Source of the DNA: Liolophura sinensis
Taxonomy: Eukaryota; Mollusca; Polyplacophora; Chitonida; Chitonidae
DNA length: 64,000 nt
Assembly (NCBI RefSeq): GCF_032854445.1
Contig: NC_088301.1
Span: forward strand, 18,586,808 to 18,650,807
Reading direction: 5' to 3'
Shown: in pieces, positions 22,101 through 37,100 of the stretch
How positions within the stretch are numbered: the first letter of the stretch is position 1
Layout of the letters: each line of letters begins with the position of its first letter
Notes under the pieces: generated by a model
Databases searched by the model: none
What the model was told of the DNA's origin: nothing
Seen by the model: the letters and a program-made list of their open reading frames with translations, nothing else
Program-made: the position numbers and the translations under genes

Positions 22101-25100
22101 CTGACCCGTCTACCATGTCACAGTTAGACACTAGAGATATAGCAGATTGCCTTGATCCTCAGGGAAGCTCTCAGCAATCTGATATGTCTAGGACTGGTGG
22201 AGAATCCAATATGGAGGAATCTCTTTCGGAAATGGATGCACCCGAAGACTTGCCTGCCTATACCAATGGCAAGGGTGAGGTCTTGGTACCTTTCTCAACA
22301 TCCCTGGGGTCGTATTATCGCAGACTCTAAAGTTGACAAGGTTAAAAAGCAGAGGAAGTTGATAACGTTGTCACAGGAGGATTTTGCTGAGCGTAGGGCA
22401 GCGATGTATAAGAAGTCCAGGAAAAAGAAAAAGAATAAATAAATATTAATAATGGCTACTACAAAGATCTTACAGTGGAACTGTAGAGGATTGAGGTGTA
22501 ACCTCGCAGAGCTTCAGATGTTAGCTCAAGACCTCAATCCTATAGTTTTTAGCTTGCAGGGAAACTCTGATGACTGATCCTAGTTATCAATGTCGAGGTT
22601 ATGTATCTCATCACGCTGTTGCCACGTCTACGAATGGAAAGGCATCAGGGGGTTCTTCTCTTTTGATTAGGCAGGGTGTAATACACAATAGAATGGCACT
22701 GAACACCGATTTGCAGGCGGTGGCGGTGCGTATCACACTGGGTATAGTATTAACAATCTGTTCTATTTATATACAACCTTCTTCTACTCTTCACCAACAA
22801 GAGCTGCAAAATTTATATGATCAATTACCTAAACCGTGTCTTCTTTTGGGTGACTTTAATGCCCATAGTGTTCTCTGGGGTGACTCTAAACGTAACCAGA
22901 AGGGCTCTGTATTGGAGGATTTTATATCTAATAACTCTCTATGCGTTTTAAATGATGGCACACATACTGACCTTCATCCTGCAAAGGGCATTTATTCGGT
23001 CCTTGATTTAGCTCTGGCTGATGCAGGGCTAAGATCGGGATTCAGCTGGAGCGTCCATGTTGATCTCTGCGGAAGCGACCACTTCCCCACCATACTTACC
23101 CTTGAGGAGCCGGTATCTCCCTCCCTTCCACGCTTTAATTATGATAAAGCAGACTGGCCCCGCTTTGCTGTTCTGTGTGGTGAAACACTTACTAGCGACC
23201 TTTTTCTTGATGCAGTTGATCCTATTCAGTTATTCTCGGATCAGCTAATCGATGTAGCCTCCAAATGTATCCCGAAATCTTGTGCGGAACCCCGAATTAA
23301 GAAACCGTTGTTCACGGAGGACTGTAAACGAGCTAGGCGTTTAAGGAAACATGCTGAGCGCGTGTACCGATGTAGACCATCTCCCGGTAATTTAGACGAT
23401 GTTAGGCGTACTCGACCTAAAGCCCGTAGGACTATCAAACAGTCCAAACGTGACTCTTGGAAACGTTATGTTTCTAACATTAATCATCGTACCCCTATGT
23501 CAAAAGTCTGGAATATGATCCAACGCATCAAAGGCAAGGGATCCAATGTCACTGTCAATCATCTTAAAGACGGGAATAATTCTTTGACAGAAAAACTTGA
23601 CATAGCCAACAGGTTGGGCGCTTCTTTTGAGCACCATTCGTCTTCAGATAATTACTTGCCTCAGTTTCAGCGTAACAAAGAACGGACCGAGGCAAGTCCT
23701 CTTGATTTCACATCCTCAAATGAAGAATCCTACAATGCTACATTTTCTCTACATGAACTATCCGTATCCCTTAGCAAGGCCCATGACTCAACTCCAGGGC
23801 CAGATGATATCCACTATCAGCTTTTACCACACCTTCCAGAATCTTCCTTGAGGGTGCTTCTTGGAATTTTTAATACCATTTGGATTTCCGGGAATTTTAG
23901 TGCCTCATGGCAAAACGCTATTATTGTTCCCATCCCAAAGCCCGGAAAGGATTCTACCGATCCAAATAACTATCGTCTTATTTCCTTACCCAGTTGTGTA
24001 TGCAAGACTATGGAGAGGATGATCAACGATCGCTTGGTTTGGTTTTTGGAGACTAATGAGTTGATAAGCGACATTCAATGTGGATTTCGAAAGAATCGCA
24101 GTACTGTTGATCACCTTGTTCGTCTAGAATGCTTTATTAAGAACGGTATCGTTAATCGTGACCATGTCGTATCTGTCTTTTTTGTTTTGGAAAAGGCATA
24201 TGACACTACTTGGAAATTTGACATTATGAAAGATATGCATGGATTTGGACTTAGAGGTCGGCTTCCTGACTTTATTCGTAAATTCTTAGACCATCGTCAC
24301 TTCCAAGTTCGGGTTGGGGCTACCCTATCTGACTACTTTGAACAAGATCAGGGGGTTCCCCAAGGCATCATTTTATCAGTTACTCTCTTTAGCATTATGA
24401 TCAATTGCCTTGCCAGAGTTTTATCTCCTAGTATGAATGTGTCCCTTTTTGTGGACGATCTTGGTATTTCTTCTTGAGGCAAAGGTATGCACACTATTGA
24501 GAGACAGCTGCCTGGGCACTGGGGAACGGATTTAAGTTCTCCAAGTCGAAGACTAACTGTGTACACTTTTGTCGGAAGTACTTCCCCCATGAAGACCCCA
24601 AGGTATTTTTAGATGGGTCCCCCATCAAAGGTGTGCCGGAGGCAAAATTCCTCGGGGTGATCTTCGATAAGCACCTTACATTTAAATCTCACATTAATTA
24701 TCTTAGAGCCAGATGCCTAAAGGCGCTTGATATTTTGAAGGTTGTCTCTAGTGCTCGATGGGGAGGGGATCATGAAACCCTACTTCAGCTCTACCGAGCA
24801 CTGATTCGTTCTAAGCTAGAAAATGCCTGCAGTGTTTATGGAGGTGCGTCACGCTCCCAGTTGAAGAAACTCAATACTGTACATCACCAGGCCCTACGGT
24901 TGTGCTTAGGGGCTTTCCGTACCTCTCCTGTGGAGAGTCTGTATGTTGAGGCAAACGAGCCTCCCCTGGAGCTTCGAAGAACTAAACTATCCTTACAGTA
25001 TATCAACAAGCTTAGAGCAAACCCATCCAACCCAGACTTTGATTGAGGCTTCCATCCGGAATTTGAAGACTTATATGCTCAGAAGCCATCCATTGTTCCT

Positions 25101-28100
25101 CCACTGGGTGTCCGCATTCAGGAACATGTGCAAGCAGCTGGACTTGGGCTGGATACTATCACCCCCATACGCATCCAGGAAGATCCACCGTGGTCATGTC
25201 CTGAGCCTCAGGTTGAAACCTCGCTCTCCTCCCTGAAGAAATGTTCCACCAACCCTTTAGTATACCAGCAGGAGTTTAGTAATATGTGTTCAAAGTATCC
25301 ATTTTATCACCGCATATTCACTGACGGTTCCAAGAATGATGATGGCGTGGCTACTGCCGCTGTCCTTGGGCCCAGAAACATTTCAACTCGGTTTCCAAAT
25401 TCCTGTTCTGTATTTACTGCGGAAGCCAAGGCAATTTTGTGCGCACTTCGGTCCATTCCAGAGCTAGGAGGTAGCAGATTTCTCATCTGCTCTGACTCCC
25501 TTTCCTGCCTTCAGGCAATTCGGGTTAGATCACCTGTACATCCAGACATTCTGTCTATCAGGGAGATGTGTAAACGACTTAATGAAGATTTTATCATTGT
25601 CTTTTGTTGGGTGCCCGGGCATATGGGTATCCCTGGGAATACTGCTGCAGATGAAGCCGCGAAGGCGGCTTTGCATTCCGTTACTACCCAAACTGACGTT
25701 CCATATTCGGACTTGCCTTCACTTATTTGCTCCTATATAAAGCGCTTGTTTCAGGCTCAATTGGATGACCAGACAACCAACAAACAGCATGATATTCGTC
25801 AGTTTGTTGGTCCAGCACCTTCCCTTTCACGGCATCGTCTCCTCTCTTGCATTTTGAGGAGGTGTCGTATCGGTCGCACACGTGCTACGCATGGGTATTT
25901 GTTGAAAGGAGAAGATGCTCCTCATTGCTTTGCTTGTGATCAACGGTTCACAGTCAAGCACATATTGCTTGACTGTGGCGACTTTGCTCCTGTACGAGAT
26001 TCCTTTTATTACGTGAGGTCTCTTTCAGAACTTTTCAATTCAGTAGAAAGTGATACTATTTTTGATTTTCTCTCTACCATTGGTATGGCAGGAAAGCTGT
26101 GATTTTAAACTACCGTCTGTGTTTGTTATATGACTTCTGGTGTCCTTTTTTGACTGAATAGTAAATGAATTATCCGTAGTAGATCGACTACTTGACGTTT
26201 TATTGCAGCGATAAAATTGAAATATGGTTAAAAGCGACGTTAAAACTTTCACTCACTCATTCACTCACTCCTTTAACAATGCTGTGCCCAATTCAGATAA
26301 ACGACATCTAAAAGTATGATACAGGTACGAACAGACAACAGATGTGAGCTAAATGCTGTGATGTCTGAACTACTTCGGGGTTCCTGTTTTATTTGACTGC
26401 TCATCATATCAAATTTTGGTACACATGCTGATGATCTGTGAACAAGTACTGAGGTATATTTTAAGACATTTGGGCATTGCTATGGTCTGTGGATTTGTGC
26501 CTGAAGTATTTCAGCATTTTAGTATGAACAGGCGGCTGTTGAGTGAGGCTACCAAAGGTAAAGTACATTGAAATGAGTGGAGTTCATCCCAGTCCTCTAC
26601 TGTACAAGATTCCAAGGTAAAAGTCACAAGTGAGGTATCTTCAGTAAGTCAACTGTGTACCACTTCATCAGCCTGTGCAACTTCCATTAACCCGGTAATA
26701 ACACGAGATGCTTTCGAGCGGAAAATGGCGACACCCGCTCATGCCAACCCTCCATTAAAACGCACGAATGCTTTGCCTGACCTAACTGCACCTAAGACGG
26801 ATTCTAGGCACGACCTTTTCAGGGAAAGCTTGCTTTCACCTGTGATCTAAAGCCACCTGAATAGCATTATGCAACAAGCAGTTAGCAAGCAATCTAACCA
26901 GCAGTGGAGGCTCTCAACGGTACTATACAACAAATCACTGAACAAGTGAGTAAACTAAATATCCTCGAGAATCAAATAGCAGAGAAAGACAAAATTATCG
27001 TGGCTCAAGGTGTGGAGATAAACGAACTCAATACATCTGTCACTGTGCTGAATACTTAGTTTCAAGAATGCTTACATGACGCTAAGCAGTTACAGAGCCA
27101 AAATACATTATTGCATGATAAATCAGAGCAGTATAGCCGAGGAGAGAGTTTACGTATTTCTGGCGTGAGTGTTACCAGATGAAACAACAGATCTTGAGGT
27201 CTGTCGCTTAACCCAAGAGCTTAAAGTGGTTGTCTGGATGGCATTGCTTGGTCCCATTTCGTGGCGAATAATGAGAGCCAAATAATTGTTTTGTAGTTCG
27301 TTTCGTATAGGAAGAGGATGGAATTCATCAGAAACAGCAAAAATCTCAAAAGCTTGACGAAGTATGAGGCAGTCTACATTAAGAAGAACCTCCCAACGTT
27401 TCGCTGTGCACTGTTTCAGAAACTACTTCAAATTAAACGCGATAAAAAAAATTCGAAGCGCCTGGTCATACGATGAAAATGTTTTCTATCGTGTAAGAGG
27501 AGGCAGTGATCGTAAACAGATTATTAACGAGAAAGACGTTCTGGAAATTTGAGTTTTCAATAGAATACGCCCCACCTTCATTACACTCAACTTTACTGCT
27601 CAGATTCAATATTTGTCTCATAGACCAATGTGGTCTTCTTGTTGCCTTCATGGTAATACAGAACAAAATTATAAAATGTCCTTTTGTGATGGAATTTAGT
27701 CAAACATAGGTTACTTGGTGAACCTGCTACTTTTCATGTATACAACTCTTAGTAAAATATACACACAACATAACGTTACGCCTTAGCTATACATGTAATA
27801 TTTATATAAACATGCAAGGGATTGGAAATTGCAAACTAAAATATAATTTGTAATAAAACAATAAACACAATGTAATTTGGGCACAGTTATTCTAAAGTAC
27901 ATAAATGGGAACAAACTGTATTCTTCTGATCGTTGCACCCATGTACATTTACGCTACATTGTATAACTTATTTATATTTAGATTTTAATTTGTTAAGATC
28001 AAATGCAACAAACTGCAACAAACTGATTTTATACAGTAAACGCTAAACAAGACTTAGTGCTATAGATGTCCATTATGTAAGTAAGACGAAACACGCTCTG

Positions 28101-31100
28101 CATGTATATGACACATGTATTTTCATTACACCTACAATGTTGTAACGATCTTTTAGATTGTTTGAGCTGTGTAAATCTCCTTATTGTTGACTTTAATATA
28201 TTTTAGGATCATGCATAGCATAGACTATTAAGTCTGAGATAATAAAAACAAGTAAATTAAGTCATTCTATTGTTGCATTTACCTATTAATAGATATATAA
28301 TAGCTACCGTGTGCATTTTAAGTAAATATTAAACTGTGTTATCTAGTTTTGTCAGACAGCAGTGAATTCCAGGTTGATGTGACTGTGACATCTTAAATAA
28401 TGTTAAATATACTTTACTTTTTTAGAATCGAACTGCTCACGAGTCTAGGCATGTTAATGTTTTCATTTCATGAGGATAGTTACTGATATAACATTTGTTA
28501 TTTAAATGTTCTTTAAATGTAGCCACGGGAACCCTGGGGGATCCAGGTAACAAATAATGGCTGACAGATGTATTATCTTGTTCTAAACGTTATTGATGTG
28601 CATATTGATGTTTTCATTCATGTCGTTGTTTGCTATGGTTGGGCAACATTTAATTACTGTCACATGTTCAGCACTGTTTATAGTTTTCTTAGGTGTTTTA
28701 TCTATTGTTCGTACAGATTATGGTAATGATATACAAAGCTGTCGTGTGGCAATGCGACCTACTGTGATTGTTCCTCATTTGAACTCTTTATCTTACTGTT
28801 ACTGATTTGGAGATATTGAGTTGAGCCAGGGGTCGCAGCCGACCACCGAGACCTCTCTCTCGTGTGTACAACTGAATGTGTGTGGCTTGAAGGAAAACTT
28901 GATACATTATTTGTTGACCTAAATAATTTTGACATTATTGGCATCACCGAAAGTCACTTGACCAAATAAATTGATAGTGAATATAGTATATAGTTATTCC
29001 TGGTTATGATGATCCATTTTGGCGTGACAGAAAGCAAGCATGGAGGGGCGTGAGTATTTACGCATCCCACCACGTGATGATGTAAACGATGCGTTGACTG
29101 TAAGAATGTACCCTGGAATTAATCTGGATTTAAGTCAAAGGAAGAGCAAATGTTCTTATTTGTGTTCTATACAGACTACCAAATAAGCCAGTAGCTAAAT
29201 GGTAAGTTTTATACGAAAATACTGAGACAGTTGTTGATCAAAATAGAGACAAAATTATCATAATTGTGGGAGATCTTATTCAAAACCTTCTTGACAGGAA
29301 AAGAATTCCATCAAAAAGACCTGATATCACGACTGGGTTTCAGTCAAGTTATCAACGACGTGGCCAGCCTCTGATCCATTGCTTGATCCAGTAACGTGTT
29401 CCAGTCAGAGTGATATTGTACAGTCTGGTGTACAATAATAATTGGGATGTGTGAGCGAAATAAAACACGTATTGCTAACTGTAAAACTGCGGATAAACAT
29501 TTACGAAAGTTAGTAAACTCTTTAGTATAGAATGAATCTAATAATTACGGATTGTTTCTTCCTATAATAAATGGCAAAGCTTTTTATGAGGTACAATACT
29601 GTAGCCAAAGCAAATATTCGTATCAACTATTTTTCTTGTATATGTGTTGTAAATTATGCAATCAGAACACTCCCTGCTGTTGGGACACCAAACCAGGATT
29701 TATCCCTCATCATAATTACTGAGCAAAACGTTTATGGGGTACACGACACATTACTATGGATTATGGTCTTCGAGATCCACCGTCTCACAATTATTAGATA
29801 TATATTTTGACGCTGCTCATGCATTTGACAATGGTCAGGAAGTATTTTATCATTTCTTTAATAGACTGTCTTCGACAGGGTATGACACAAGGGACTTTTA
29901 CATAAACTAATGTAATACGGCCTAACTGGAAGTGTATTCCTGTGGTTTAAAGATTATCTGAGCGACATGCATCAGTATGTTGTTATAAATAGCTACAGAT
30001 CAGAAAAACGACAGGTTGATGCGGGTGTTCCCCAAGGTTCTGTCCACGGTCCACTATTATTTCTGTTTTATTCTAACGACCTGCCTTTATGATATTATAA
30101 ATAGAATACCTCTTTTTGTAGACGATACATATTTGTATGTTATATCCGATAACCTACAATGCCAAATTGTACAGACAAGTCTGATGCCTGATCTACATAT
30201 AACATAAACTTGGCCTGACAAATGGCTGGTTAGCTTTAAGGCGTCAAAAGTAGTCTTTCGTTGTGTCAAGACGAACGAATCATTCCAGTGTGACCTTTGT
30301 CTTTAAATCAGCTGATATCAGCCCCTCTATATCACATAAACATCTTGGTGTTACTCTCTCTTAGAATGCATCATGGAATGGACATGTAGAAATTGTCATA
30401 ACAGCTGTCTCAAAAAGTGAAGTGTTTTCTCTGCAATTAAATGTAAGTTTGGTAGAAAAAGTTTGGAAATAATGTATAAAAGCTTTTGCCTAGTCTGGAA
30501 TACGCAGATGTGTGGGATAATCTGACAGAAATGCCAGCTGAACGCACTGAAAGGATTCAGAAGGACTGCTTACGCACAATAAGAGGACTGAAGCGTACTT
30601 TCTCAACTCAATTGTTACATCAGGTGTCCGGTTTCCCTCCGCTTCGTTTGAGACCCAAATCCATCGACAACACCGCACAAAATGCGTCACCATGACATAT
30701 TCTTCTTCGCCGACTTTCATCTGGCCTCCGACTGTAATCCTTATCAAATTATATCAAACTATACCATTACTCCATTTCGCTACCGAACGGAAGTCTGTCG
30801 AAAAACATTCTTCCCTACATCAAATAATGAGTGGAATTTACTACATGCTGAAATTAAAATGACATAATACCTAAATAATTTTTAAAAGAAAATCGGTATT
30901 TATTTCAGAATGCCCGCATCCCCTTCTCCATGATATTATACTGGGTCTTGATCAGAGAATATCACATTATGTCGCTTGCGTAATGGATGCAGCTCGCTTA
31001 ATGATGATAATCTGAATAATTTCCCAAGTAATGATCATACCTGCAGATGTGGCACGGGAACAGCTGAGCATGCCTTTCTATCCTGCCCTATTAAAATGAA

Positions 31101-34100
31101 CAAAGACAGAGACTAAGGCAAAACATTTTTTCGTCTGGGTATGCGATGGATAATACAATAGCCTTACTTCTAATTGGTGGTCTTGGTGTCAATAAGAAGT
31201 TGATATATATATATATATACTTATACTCTGCATAACTTAACAGTATGTACTTTTAGATATCTTTAAAAACGCTGTATGTATATATCTGTTTAACATTTCC
31301 AATCGTTGTGTTTATAAAACATCGCTAAAAACTAAGTATGGCAGTATCTAAAACGAAATAAGCTATCTGCTTAACCCTTTAGCTACTGAGCTCGCAAAAA
31401 TGCGAGCAAAAACACCTGTTTAAATTTCGCGCCAAAAATACGCATAGGCGGCTGTAACCCAGAAATAATATCGCTGTCTTATCCTCTGTCGACACACAAT
31501 CGTCTCAGCAGCAACGATGAACAAACCTCGAAACTGGTTGTTTAAATAGCACTACCATTTGTTCTACATTTTTAAAAAGTATTACAGTAATAAATGACAA
31601 TGTGATATTATTACCTTGATACCGTTATATATGTAAATAAAAAGATTCCAACAGGTGATTGGGGCCTCCGTGGCTCAGTCGGTTAGCGCGCTAGCGCAGC
31701 GTAATGACCCAGAAGCCTCTCACCAATGCGGTCGCTGTGAGTTCAAGACCAGCTCATGCTGCCTTCCTCTCCGGCCGTACGTGGAAAGGTCTTCCAGCAA
31801 CCTGCGGATGGTCGTGGGTTTCCCCCGGGCCGTGCCCGGTTTCCACCCACCATAATGCTGGCCCCCGTCGTATAAGTGAAATATTCTTGAGTACGGCGTA
31901 AAACACCAATCAAAAAAAAAAATCCAACAGGTGATTCTCCAACGAAACGTACTGTTGTTAAAATAAGTTTCTAAAGTAATATGACGTAATGTCTCAAACA
32001 TTTTTTATTTCAGCTAATAGCATATCACAGAGTTACATTAATGGTGATGGCCACACGTGTATATCAGTTTAGCTCCTTAATACATATCTAATTAAGACAC
32101 TGTCATATATTTACAGCATTATTCGTGAGACTAAACATGTTTCAAATACCAACAGTACACGAAAAAACGGTATTATCCTATGTATTTAACGGAATACAAC
32201 AACTTGTAATGACTTGTCATTCCGCAGAAGATCTGTCACTGTGAGAAGATCGACAATCGACCTGAGCGACGATTTCCCATCTTGTTGCAAGGGGTAGTTT
32301 TCATTTAGTAATGAACAGTGCTTTTTGTAGGTGCATACATGTGGTATACATATGATATATTAATACAACTGGTCCACCAACAGATCTGTGTGAAGACTAG
32401 AATGATAAAGAATAGAAAGATTATAGTTCAAATTTATTTTGATTAGTAGGAAGAAATTTTTACTTTATATGCCACAAGTCATTATTTTAAATGGATTTAT
32501 ATCTTTATAATGATATTACTTCTGCCGTTTGTTACATGCACATCAACTCCAGGTGGCTCTCGATTGAACGGCTTCACTCTGGATGTCGGAATAAACAAAC
32601 AGAGCTACCGTACATGTTATACAGACACGACAACCAGTGACAACGGCCCTGGGGACATCATCAACGGTACATGTAACGACGGAAACCTGAGAACAGGAAA
32701 CACGGTCAGGATACGGTTACCTGCAGGATCATACAGGATACTGACTCTTTGTGAAGTTCGCTTATTTGGTACGTTTCTGATAATACTTTGATCTGATATT
32801 GTTTAAGATTCATATATTTTGGAAATAAAGAGAATGTCACGGGTTCCACACTGATCATTTATTCCTAAATCTAATTTACCCATTACAAACAAATACACAT
32901 GCCCAGATTGCCCATTTCTATTCTGTAAATGCTCTGCACCGCTTTAGAAGTGTTATGTTTGAGCATGATCGTACTTACATCAACTAAACCATGCTCGCGT
33001 ACGAAACATTTCTTGTCACAAATCCGGTAATCCTAGTTGTAATTCAAAAACGAGCTGAAAACAGTCGCGGCATATTACAAAATTGCTTACGATATCAAAA
33101 TAGAATCTGGTCTACTTTATATGTCCCATGCGGGCGAATGTAACCAACAACATGTGGGACAGATACAGCCCACCAATATGTATTACACAATATTGTTATT
33201 ACCAAATACAGTTAGGCCTTGTTCCCTGTGTTGTATGGGTAAAATATATAAATGAAAATAAATTTGTAAATCATTCTATATGAAATTTTAATAAATGTAT
33301 TTTAACCAACACCAATTTTTATACCGGGTGCCTCGATGGCGGAGTGGCTAGCGTGCTAGCGTAGCACAATCGCCAAGGAGCCTCTCAAAACCCGGAAGCT
33401 GTAATTTGAAGTTAAGCTTTTATACGCTGTTTCAGTTTGTTCCGAGGGCTGGTATGGTGAGATGTGTGACAAGGAATGTGTGACAACCACAGGATGTGCT
33501 ATGTGTGACAAAGGGCAACTAAGATGCTAAGGTAAGGTTGTTTCGTGCAACCAAATTAACCCTGCCCTCTAAAGTCATTGCATACACTACACAAGTGTGG
33601 GATTCAACAGCAAGACAAAATAAACTTATATTAGTTCTGTCCATTTTGGAACTATCACATTTCCTCAGTGATCAATCAGTCTACAAAGAAGAAGCACAGA
33701 CACAGAAAATATTATTTAGAGGCACAAGTTCTCCATCTTATTCTAACAGATTTTGATGTAAAATATCCTCTGTTTCCGTATCAGTACTGGACACCAACTT
33801 GTGGCACCTTTAAAGGCCACACACGGCTCCCAATTATCTTCTTATTAAAGTTGTTCTTTTGACATTCGATGATTTCAACTTGTTTGAAGATCCGTGCTTC
33901 TGTTAGGCATTTTGGCTGGAGATATTTGACAGTACTTAGGCTTGTTTTGAATCTGCTTTGCTGGATCTACATTTAGAGCCTATCAGAGTCCAGCTGATTC
34001 ATCGTGTAACCCCTATATTATTTTACTTTATACCATAATGACTGTGAAATATTAACAGTTCTGAGTCAGTTGCGTGTAAGGCTGTACAAAATCAGTGCAA

Positions 34101-37100
34101 AATGTTTACCCTTGCTTTCTGTCCATGCCTTCTCAGTACGGGATTTTTCTTCGGTGTGCCGTGGCCTTCATGCGGACCTGGCCTCCCGCAGGTTTCTACT
34201 AGACATTACCACGTACGATAGGAGAGAAAATCAGCATGAACTGAAGGCCTTCATATCAAATCGTCATTCATTCTATGGCCTCCTTACGCTACACGAGAAT
34301 AATCGTATGTTAAACAGAAAGCGTAATACTGAGATAAAAAATGTATCAACTTTGGCTTATTTTGTGCATCGGCGTGATGAAATACACATCTGTTATAGTT
34401 TTGTGAATAATTAAGTACTATTAGTTGCGAGTTCAATATTCAATTTGAATAACTAGAACTGGACATTTTGATATAGTTGAACATCTGATTATCGAATTTC
34501 GATCTGGAAGCTGATTTCACATTTGTATATCGAACAAGAAATTGGAAAGTGGGAGCTTATTTAACAACTGAATGCCAAACTGGGAAGTGCGAACTGGGAG
34601 CTGATTTTACACCTTAATATCGAACAGGAAATTGGAAAGTGGGAGCTAATTTAACATCTGAATGTCAAACTGGGAAGTGCGAACTGGGAGCTGATTTTAC
34701 ATCTGAATATCGAACAGGAAATTGGAAAGTGGGAGCTAATTTAACATCTGAATGTCAAACTGGGAAGTGCGAACTGGGAGCTGATTTTACACCTGAATAT
34801 CGAACAGGAAATTGGAAAGTGGGAGCTAATTTAACATCTGAATGTCGAACTGGGAACTGGGAGCTAGCTTCACATCTGAATGTCGAACTGGTAACTAGAA
34901 ACTTTGTTATAGTTTAACATCTTAAACTTATCAAACTTCGATATAGAAGCTGAATTCACATCTAAATATCGAGCAGGAAATTGGAACTGGGAACCAACTT
35001 CACATCTGTTTGTACACCTTAAAACCATGTATTTATTGGATTGGTGTTTCACGCGGTACTCAAGAATATTTCACTGATACGACGGCGTTGTGGAGGGGGG
35101 GAAACCGGGCAAAACCTGTGGGAAATCCACGACCATCTGCAATTTGCTGGTAGACCTTCCCACTTACGGTCGGAGCCAGCATGAACTGGACTTGAACTCA
35201 CAGTGACCGCATTGGTGAGAGGCTCCTGGGTCATTACGCTGGGCGAGCGCGCTAACCAACTGAGCCACGAAGGCCCCTCCCTGAAACCATGAACTGAGAG
35301 CTGGGCTGAATGACATCATTAAATCCTGTACCAACTAGCATATGGTCATGTAACATATACACTACGTGTAGTGTCCTTCGTCAGAGGTAGGGCGCCATTA
35401 GAACAGTTCTACTGTTCAAAACAGTAACTCAAACATAATTGGCATATTTTCTTTTTCTCTTGGTAATTAAAAGGCCCTTTTTTACACGAAATTTTAAAAG
35501 AATGCTATTAGATCTAACTGACCTATGGTCCAAACCACCAAGCAATATACATCAACAGAAATCAAACCAACATAGTATAAATTTTCGTACATCTTGAAAA
35601 ATGTTCAGTATATCTGAGCAACTTTCCCTGGGCCAGATCCACTAACTTTTACTGCCTGTAATTCTACTTCTCTGTTCACATGTATAAGCTCTCATCGTTG
35701 GTCATCACCGAACAAGACATTCACACTGCACTGTTATGTCTCGATACTGCTCTACACATAGTTTACTCCAACGAAATGTACATTATATTCTACGTAAGCC
35801 ACTAGGGGTCATTAAGGGTTCAAGCCATTCTTGAATCAGAAGAAATAAAAATGAAAAACTTCCAGAAAAAGATCTCGGACCCCGAGATAATGAGCCAGTC
35901 GGATTACAACTTGGTTCGTCGTTTCGTCTAAATCGCGATACCTGCGGCCAAATCATTGGTAGACTATCTCGGTCCCTGACTTTGTTATCTCGACCCCTGA
36001 GATAACCAGCCAATGATAGTCAATAGCCATATTTTTCGCCTCCTTATAAAAAAAGAGAACCACCATATCCCTTTCACGGTTCCGTACTATTATAATTGTT
36101 AGCATTGGTATTATTGTCAACAAGAATAGTAGAGCTTCTTTTCTTCTAGAAAACAGGTAATCTTTTCTTCTAGAAAACAGCTATATGTAAGTACATGTAT
36201 GTTTGACATAAGAACTTGCAGTTGTGCATCTAAACTTTTGATCTCGTGACTTGGCGGACATGTTGGATTTGTGAAGAGCATCAAAAAAGCCTTCTCTACA
36301 GCGGCTCGTGCGGTTGAACTTAATTTACACTGCATTTGCACAAACGTAAGCATGTTCAATTTCTTCATGAGGACTTTCTCGACTATATGTTGTAGTAGTT
36401 CGACATTGAGTGAAAATGTCATGTGACCAAAACAATCGTTTTTTGCCAATAATATCTACCCTGTTAAACCCTTGCGTTGAAAATAGCCATATCTGATGTA
36501 GTCGTTGATGTTGATTCCAAAAATGGAGTTTTTTGTAAAAGAGGAAGTGACACTCTCGAAGCCGGACGTGGGTATATCTTCTTAACAAATGAACATATCG
36601 GCGCAGTCTTCGGACTCAATATCATATTCGATTCATGTGAGAATATTTATTTAATGTAAAGGTTTATTCTGTAAAGAGGTTTACTTACAGTGAAAATCCT
36701 CTTGTAGTCCTCCTCAACACCAAGATACAAGCAGTAAATGGGAACACAAAAGTGCTACACAGATTTTAACTAAACAGTGTTGCACGTGTACATATAGTAT
36801 CTTATACGTAATTGATAGATATGTAGTTTTTAGATAGAATAATTGTAAGCAATAATATATTAATGAACTAATAAAGAACTAATAAGATTGGCTAAATATT
36901 TTATAACATGGCGAGAAGATAATTATGGACATTTTGAACTGGGAGGTGGATGTCATCAGATCCAAAAGCGAGAATAGGGCACAAATGGTTAGAACGGGAA
37001 TTTAAAGATAACATAAGATAAAAATAATCTCCCGGACACATGTTTGTTGCAACTGTTAGCAGCCATGTATTTAATGGGAATAACGGACTCTTGACACTGT

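Larger units (their letters stand above)
20885..26272 (+). mobile_element. I/Nimb-like non-LTR retrotransposon, nearly complete but inactive
   Basis: A two-ORF LINE in sense orientation inside the second gene B intron. It has a gag-like ORF1, an ORF2 with AP endonuclease, reverse transcriptase and RNase H, and a short 3' UTR ending in CACTCACT-type simple repeats (26250-26270) instead of poly(A). RNase H in ORF2 places it with I/Nimb/Ingi-type elements. At least two frame changes in ORF1, two in ORF2, a TGA after the RT core, and loss of a catalytic Asp show that it is dead. The 5' end is uncertain and no target-site duplication was found by eye. Confidence 0.85.

Noticed and set aside
31661-31735. 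tRNA gene
   Set aside because: The A- and B-box-like text is the head of SINE A. The same head recurs attached to the SINE body at several places.
34639-34917. 92-codon frame with 30-residue repeats
   Set aside because: Produced by the 90-bp minisatellite. No splice-phase match to gene B.
36117-36588. Overlapping minus-strand frames of 87 and 110 codons
   Set aside because: No recognisable domain, two frames compete, no promoter or splice evidence.
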